From Geofilum rubicundum JCM 15548 (lineage in GTDB: Bacteria > Bacteroidota > Bacteroidia > Bacteroidales > Marinilabiliaceae), in contig NZ_BAZW01000007.1 in NCBI RefSeq assembly GCF_000974365.1, positions 1 through 64,000 on the forward strand: a stretch of DNA of 64,000 nt, read 5' to 3'. The notes beneath the pieces were generated by a model that worked only from the letters and a program-made list of their open reading frames with translations, did no database searches and was not told where the DNA came from. The translations under genes were made by a program, and so were the position numbers. Every line of letters starts with the position of its first letter. Position 1 is the first letter of the stretch. This document shows, piece after piece, positions 58,661-64,000 of this stretch.

Positions 58661-59470
58661 GACCATCTTTACACTCCTGACTTGCATGAAAAGAAACCCC
58701 GAACTTACCGCCGTGTAGCTCGCAAACGTTATCTGAATACAGCGCAAAAGAAGAACAAATCGCGTAAGGAAATAAGAAAGGCAGTAGGCAGTCAGCTGCG
58801 TTTTGTCAAACGGAACCTGAACTCAATAGATAAGCTGTTGGATGCCTACTCTTATATCCCGTTATCCCCCAAACAGTACAAGTATCTTTTGGTGGTCAGG
58901 ACCCTTTTTGAACAACAAAAACAAATGTATGTCACCCATACTCATAGTATCGAAGATCGGATTGTGAGCATCCATCAACCGCACGTTCGGCCTATTGTGC
59001 GTGGCAAGACTCAAGCGAAGGTTGAATTTGGGGCTAAAATCCATGTTTCCGTTATCGATGGCATCTGTTTCCTAGACGAACTCAAGTGGGATGCTTTTAA
59101 TGAAGGAAGTCACATGATGGTCTACGTTGAACAATACCACAAGCGTTTCGGGTGTTAGCCAAGAGAATTATTGGCCGATCAAATCTATTGCACAAGAGCC
59201 AATCGAGCGGCTTTGAAAGAGAAGGGCATTAGGTTAATAGCCAACCCCCTTGGGAGACCACCGGCAGTGCCAATTCACGTAAGCCCGGGAGAACGCTACC
59301 CGGCCGAAGGGAAATTTGGGCAGGCCAATACAGGCTACGGATTAAACCGGGTCAAGGCCAGACTCAAAGAAACAGGTGAACCGTGGATTGCCTGCATCTT
59401 TTTGGTGCTTAACCTGATCAAATTGGCCGGGGTGGCACTCCCGCGTCTTATATCCAACACGGTCATGAGT
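58661..59470 (+). pseudogene. Transposase fragment, IS5/IS1182 type, with nonsense mutation
   Basis: Conserved blocks typical of this transposase group are readable in one frame: VSIHQPHVRPIVRGK, KVEFGAKIHVSVIDG, LLADQIYCTRANR, the NPLGRPP segment and EGKFGQANTGYGLNR. A TAG at 59156-59158 replaces an expected tyrosine codon in RFGC-stop-PRELLADQ, with no change of frame. The N-terminal half is missing. The gene is therefore dead by both truncation and nonsense mutation. Confidence 0.75.
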
Positions 59471-59613
59471 TTTTCAGCAACAGGGATTTTGGTTTGGTTA
59501 ACATCAAATGTTGGTCAAATTAGAATTCCAATGGGTACCGCCTTGGAAATAATGAAATCTGATAAGTTTAACCTAAAAAGAGCGGTCTGCGTTTTTCAGC
59601 GGACACTATTTAA
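58661..59613 (+). mobile_element. Remnant of an IS5/IS1182-type insertion sequence
   Basis: The region encodes the C-terminal half of a DDE transposase but lacks its N-terminus. No terminal inverted repeats or target duplication could be seen. A possible shifted tail (LRFSADTI, stop at 59611-59613) may mark the far end. It lies between a toxin gene and the RHS region, so it is a scar of past rearrangement. Confidence 0.65.
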
Positions 59614-59672
59614 TCATATGCGCATCTTGCTTATTAGTCAGACTACAAGTCCGTGCCAGATGCAACAGCTAT

Positions 59673-60107
59673 TCATTGTCGCAACGCTGAGCAAGGGGAG
59701 ATATTTTTCCAATCTAAAGTACTCAATAAATGTGAAGAATATCTTGCGAAAGAAAGAATAATTATCGCTAAAAAAATAATTATAATTATTCCATAGGTAT
59801 CCTTCTTTTTATTGATGCTTCTAAATTTCAAGACCCGATTCTTCCATTTGTCATCATAAAGGTAAATGTAATAATGGATTACACTAATAGCGCTACTGAG
59901 AAATAAAGAAAAAATAGGATAATCAGAAATTGATGTACTTTTAAACAAATACAGTTGTATATTATTAATTGTGGAAATTAGAATAATCCATATAAACACC
60001 ATCGTAATAGCTGCTTTCCATTCACTGCACCATCGCCATATTGCCTTCTCCCAGAAACGGTAAAATGTATAGAATATATAATCGTATAGTTTTTCAATCT
60101 CTTTCAT
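59673..60107 (-). CDS. Small membrane protein, candidate immunity protein for the RHS gene
   Basis: A 144-residue protein with an amphipathic aromatic N-terminus (EKLYDYIFYTFYRFWEKAIWRW) and three or four membrane helices, one near residues 37-52, another near 65-83 and a very hydrophobic one near 108-120. It starts 19 bp downstream of the RHS gene on the same strand, where immunity genes of polymorphic toxins usually lie. The last about 15 residues (LDWKNISPCSALRQ) run toward the transposase remnant and may not be native. No family name is assigned. Confidence 0.6.
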   Translation of the reverse strand: MKEIEKLYDYIFYTFYRFWEKAIWRWCSEWKAAITMVFIWIILISTINNIQLYLFKSTSISDYPIFSLFLSSAISVIHYYIYLYDDKWKNRVLKFRSINKKKDTYGIIIIIFLAIIILSFARYSSHLLSTLDWKNISPCSALRQ

Positions 60108-60126
60108 AGTAGCTCCTTTGCGAGTT

Positions 60127-63100
60127 TTAATTTAAAGGACCTTGTGGGCCTCTGTATGGATTCCAAGTCGGTCCAAGCGTTCTTTGTGTTTTCAAAATCA
60201 ATCTATCTTGATCTTGAAGGGCCGATGGCCATCCTCCAGGGTAAAAAGCATCAATACCGAAATATCCTATTCCTAAAAAAGGATTTACAAACAGTGAATA
60301 CAATGCCACCCCCGTGTTGAGATCTGCCTTAAATGGATTTACTGACCACTCATCCCTAATTCCCTGATTATATCTCGGAACGCCATATAAATAATCATAT
60401 CCGATACCCAAACCTGTCAATCCAAATCCAAACCCTTTTACAACCTTACTTGCTTTAAAAGTAGATAGCCATTTGCTTGACCCTTGATAAACAGTAGCAC
60501 CTGAATTATCAACTATTGGTCGTAACATGCTTAAACTATTCAATTGAGAATCCAAGAAGGCTGATGCTCCAGTTGCTTTAACTCCTGCTATAAAATTAAA
60601 CTTGTCGAACCATCCTTTTGTACCTCCCCAGTTTGCGGCAATATTGCCATCAACAATTCCTTGCGACAACATTGCGTCGGATAAACCTCTATAGACATTT
60701 ACAGCAGGGTCATATTGGTTGCCATTGGCCGAGTTAAAGACTTGCTGCCCGTTGATGTCTGCAGTATAAGTCATTGGGCCACCTCCAGGGGTCATGTTAA
60801 CTCCAACCCCGACACTAATATTATGTTTAACCATCCAATCCCCTAGATCATCAAATTTTTCCTCTAACCACCTTCCAAATTTCTTAATGAAGTAGCCACT
60901 AGGATCATTGTACAATAAGGGGTTATTTAATCCATATGCATACCTGTTATAATTATACCAATTCCCCGGCGATTGAATATAGGGGTCGGGGCTAAAGAAT
61001 TGAGCCATGAGCGGATCATAGACTCTACCATTCATGTTGATCAGCCCAAAATCATCTAAGTGTTCATGCATGGTGTAGCCCCGCGAGAACAGTAAGGACG
61101 ATCGGGTGTCGGGTTGCGTCCAGTCGTCAGGGTTTCGGCGTGCTCCCCATGGGTCGTAAGCGTAGCGCTCAGTTCCGGCTGTATTGGTTACTGCTAACAA
61201 ATTCCCTTGATAATCACTAAAAGTATAATATAGATTCTCTTGGCCATTCTTATACTCCATAATTGCTGCCAGGCCATTGCCTCCGTAAATATAGTGAAGT
61301 TTTCTAGTATTACCAGAAACAACTTCTTCCTCATATTTGCCCAAATAATATTTGGTAAGTGTTGTGGTGCTTCCAGTTTTAAATAGGCCTTTAATGCGTT
61401 GCTGGTTGACACCATAGGTGATTTGGTGTTGTTTGTCTCCCTGGGTTATGGATTTTACTTTATTAATGTTGCTATAAGTTATGGCTTGCGGTGCTTTCGC
61501 GGATTCTGGTAACCCTTGAACAACTGAGAGCGAATGAAATGGGGTGTTTTGCCCGTATTCCATTTTGAAACCAACATCCGTTTTATAATTAATACCTCCA
61601 GTTAAGGGATCGTATTGGATGGTGTTGGACTGTTTCAGTGTTCCATTGAGTGAGATGTCGTAGGTTTCGAGCCGGTTGGCCGAATCGTAATAAAATTTCT
61701 CTTTTTGAGTGATACCAGATGTTGATCTATCCTCTCTGTAATCAAGGTTGCCTTTTTCGGTATAGTAATAAGCCATATTTATGTTGTCCCCAGATACAAT
61801 AGTATTTGGGAGTCCCCAAATGTCATGATAATCAACAAAGGTTTCATGCCCTCCTTGTCTGTACCTTGTAAGTTGTCCCTTTGCATTGGCTTCCACTGCC
61901 TCCCATATTTTTTGATCCTTGCTGTCTGTCACATTGATAAGGAAACCATTTTCATCATATTCATTTGAAATATAAAAACCTGAAGGATAGATTTCTTTTT
62001 TCACTCTTCCGTAAGCATCGTATTCAGTCTTAAAGTCGTAGGTTTTGTTACCATCGATTATTTCAGTCATTTTGATTGGTCGATTGTTGCTATCGTACAT
62101 AAATGATTGCTCATGTTCACCCGCGATCTCTATCTTTTCAATTCGGTTTTTGCTGTCATATTTATACTTTGTGATTTTGCCATGGACGTTAACATCTTCA
62201 ATCAACCCGGAAGCAAAATATTTGTAGGATGTTATGCTGTCACCCGAGCCTGTATGAATCTTGTGCGTGTTTTTAAGAATCTGGCCAAAACCATTGTACT
62301 CGGACGTTACTGTTCCGGTATCAGGGTCTTTAAGTACTGTTCTGTTGCCAAGTAAATCGTATCCAAATTCAACAGCAGGGCCTCCTTCTGGTATCGCTTT
62401 GCTTATTTGGCCGGTTGGATAATATTTGTAAGAGACTCCCTTTGAGTTCACCTTGCTTTCAACAACTTTACCTGCACTGTTTAGAGTTGTCTCTGATGTT
62501 CCTGTTGGTGATGTCACAGTTGTTTTTAAGCCAGGGTAGGAATATCTTGTAATGCCTGCCGGTGTTGTGACTGTTTCTTTTCTTCCATAATCATCGTAGC
62601 CATAGGTGACAGCCCAAGTGTAGGTGACGTACCAGTGTGGGGTTCAGAAACTTGATAGAGTCGCCCTTTATCATCGTAGGTAGTTGTCACACTTAATAGA
62701 TCATTAAGTCCATTATAGTCCTTCCTGACTTCACGTCCAAGTGCGTCGTACCAAGTTTTAACAGGACTTTGTCCTGAGGTTTCTTCGTATACGTAATACT
62801 TAGGACCATTAGGGGAGGCGTCTCCTGACCATTGGCGGGCGATGGCTGTTTTTATTTTGTTTGGGTATGTCACTTCAGTTAACTGTCCAAACCCGTCGTA
62901 CTTATAGCTTGTTGTCCCAAGTGGCTCAATTTTACTTTTTAACAATCCTTTGGTAAGATCATAATTATAAGTTGTTGTTTCGTTTAGTTGGAGATTTTTC
63001 TTAGTATGCAGGAATCGGCCTTCCAAATATGTCATCTCTACTTCTCGCACATCTCCTTTGGAAGTTGTTTTTGTTGTACGTGGATTTCCATAGCTGTCAT

Positions 63101-64000
63101 AATTGAGATATTCAGTAAAAATGACATCGGGTGTTCCAAGGTTGGCGGTTTCCTCTATAAGTTTCCCTTTGTCATTATAGTCGTATCCTTTTTTGAGCGT
63201 AATTGGAGCCTCGTCGGGGTTTTCAAAGGTAGTTTCTAATGTTAAAATTTTGTTGGCACACCAACTACCTCTGGCTGCGTAGGTCAATTTTTGAGTTTCT
63301 TTCCAGCCATCACCATAATCAGTCGTTATGGTTTTTGGATTTCCAAAATTATCATAATTGGACAATAGCTTATTGTATCCAGTTCCAAAGCCGGGTGTTA
63401 TGTGCTGATTAATAGAATTTAGATGATAAAAGATTCGGCTATTATTTAAAGAGATATTGTAATCAATTACAGATTCGCTAACTCTGAAATTATTATTATC
63501 ATTAACCTGTTCAACTTTTTGGTTTTTCGGAAGAAACATCTTTTCATTCGGATAGAACTGATTGGTTTCAATTAATCTTTCTCCAGTAGTTACATTTTCC
63601 TCAATTATTTGACGAAAACCTAAGAACCCTCTTCCAATCTGGTCTGCTTTTGCGCCTGAATAGCTATAATCTAATCCGGACACATAGTGGGAATTAGTTT
63701 CTTTTCTAACGTTCGAGACGACCATATAGTTACCAACTAAGTCTTTTATTGGATAAATTGCATCATTATCTTTAAAATATTTAGGTGCTTGGTGAGTTAA
63801 GGTTGTGTAATTGATGTCAATGCTATTGTTGTAATCTTGTTTAATTTCATTGACAGACTTGTGGTGTTTAGAGCTGGATAAATATTTTAAATGGTCATTA
63901 AATTGCATATAGGTTGATTTTAAACCAGTCCCATTAAAATCAGCAATTACAAAGCCTTCGAGATTTTCAATACTGCTACCTGCTACTGATATTGAACCAG
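60127..64000 (-). CDS. RHS-repeat polymorphic toxin-like protein, 5' end beyond window, frame broken near 62635
   Basis: The frame is open at base 64000, with FG-GAP/VCBS-like sequence just inside the edge (EGFVIADFNGTG), then many YD repeats (YDxxGRL type). The RHS core follows with DPLMAQFFSPDPYIQSPG and YNRYAYGLNNPL-DPSGY, after which the variable C-terminal toxin region begins. This region of about 270 residues has Gly-rich hydrophobic stretches (GFGFGLTGLGIGY, LFVNPFLGIGYFGIDAFYPGGW) and no known nuclease motif. The first frame ends at 62526; one missing base near 62635 joins it through WAVTYGYDDYGRKETVTT to the second. The first-frame ORF alone lacks the core, so a real break would disarm it. 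Confidence 0.87.

Noticed and set aside
59156-59158. TAG in the transposase as a recoded codon
   Set aside because: The transposase is also truncated at its N-terminus, and all other genes use TAG normally, so a nonsense mutation is simpler.

Overview
The window reads as a chromosomal piece of a Bacteroidota bacterium. The evidence is a SusC/SusD pair, lipoproteins with Bacteroidota-type lipoboxes, a type IX secretion (T9SS) type A C-terminal sorting domain, BACON and IPT/TIG modules, a purH-mreBCD-pbp2-rodA cluster, and many -7 boxes of the form TAnnTTTG, the Bacteroidota housekeeping promoter. Gene content and moderate GC would fit the Marinilabiliales, but that placement is inference. No rRNA, tRNA or CRISPR was seen.

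Layout. 1-2.5 kb: a minus-strand cluster of secreted proteins of unknown role, including a T9SS cargo and an acidic Cys-containing protein cut by the window edge. 2.6-10 kb: housekeeping genes (gpsA, lysS, lipA, lipB, recJ, an EamA permease). 10-11 kb: a lipoprotein and a strong terminator. 11.5-23.1 kb: a polysaccharide utilization locus with SusC, SusD, two surface glycan-binding lipoproteins, a GH26 mannanase-like enzyme and a convergent BACON-GH5 enzyme, then an MFS permease. 24.5-33.4 kb: a minus-strand block (small membrane protein, mutL, two rhomboids, an EEP-family membrane protein, thyA, folA), with comM and ppa on the plus strand. 33.6-36.8 kb: a large ABCG-type fusion transporter. 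37-40 kb: uxuA and a fructuronate reductase facing an AraC regulator. 40.3-47.9 kb: metH, metF, an aldehyde dehydrogenase, recX and a flippase-like protein. 48-56.8 kb: a KamA-like radical SAM enzyme and the cell-shape cluster. 57-64 kb: an accessory region with two toxin-antitoxin pairs, a dead IS5/IS1182-type transposase, a small membrane protein and a large RHS polymorphic-toxin-like gene that runs off the right edge.

How genes work together. SusC/D and the two binding lipoproteins should capture and import oligosaccharides released by the GH26 and GH5 enzymes, probably from a beta-mannan or related beta-glycan. UxuA and the SDR convert fructuronate/mannonate to 2-keto-3-deoxygluconate. 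MetF feeds methyltetrahydrofolate to MetH; ThyA and FolA form the thymidylate/tetrahydrofolate cycle. MreBCD, PBP2 and RodA form the elongasome. The small membrane protein next to the RHS gene is the natural candidate for its immunity factor.

Data quality matters here. At least twelve reading-frame breaks interrupt nine otherwise well-conserved genes (four in metH alone). Most are repaired by one missing base, often in a short homopolymer, so they look like sequencing or assembly deletions rather than pseudogenes. I therefore annotate these genes as single units and state the inferred break point. Promoter calls are by eye.
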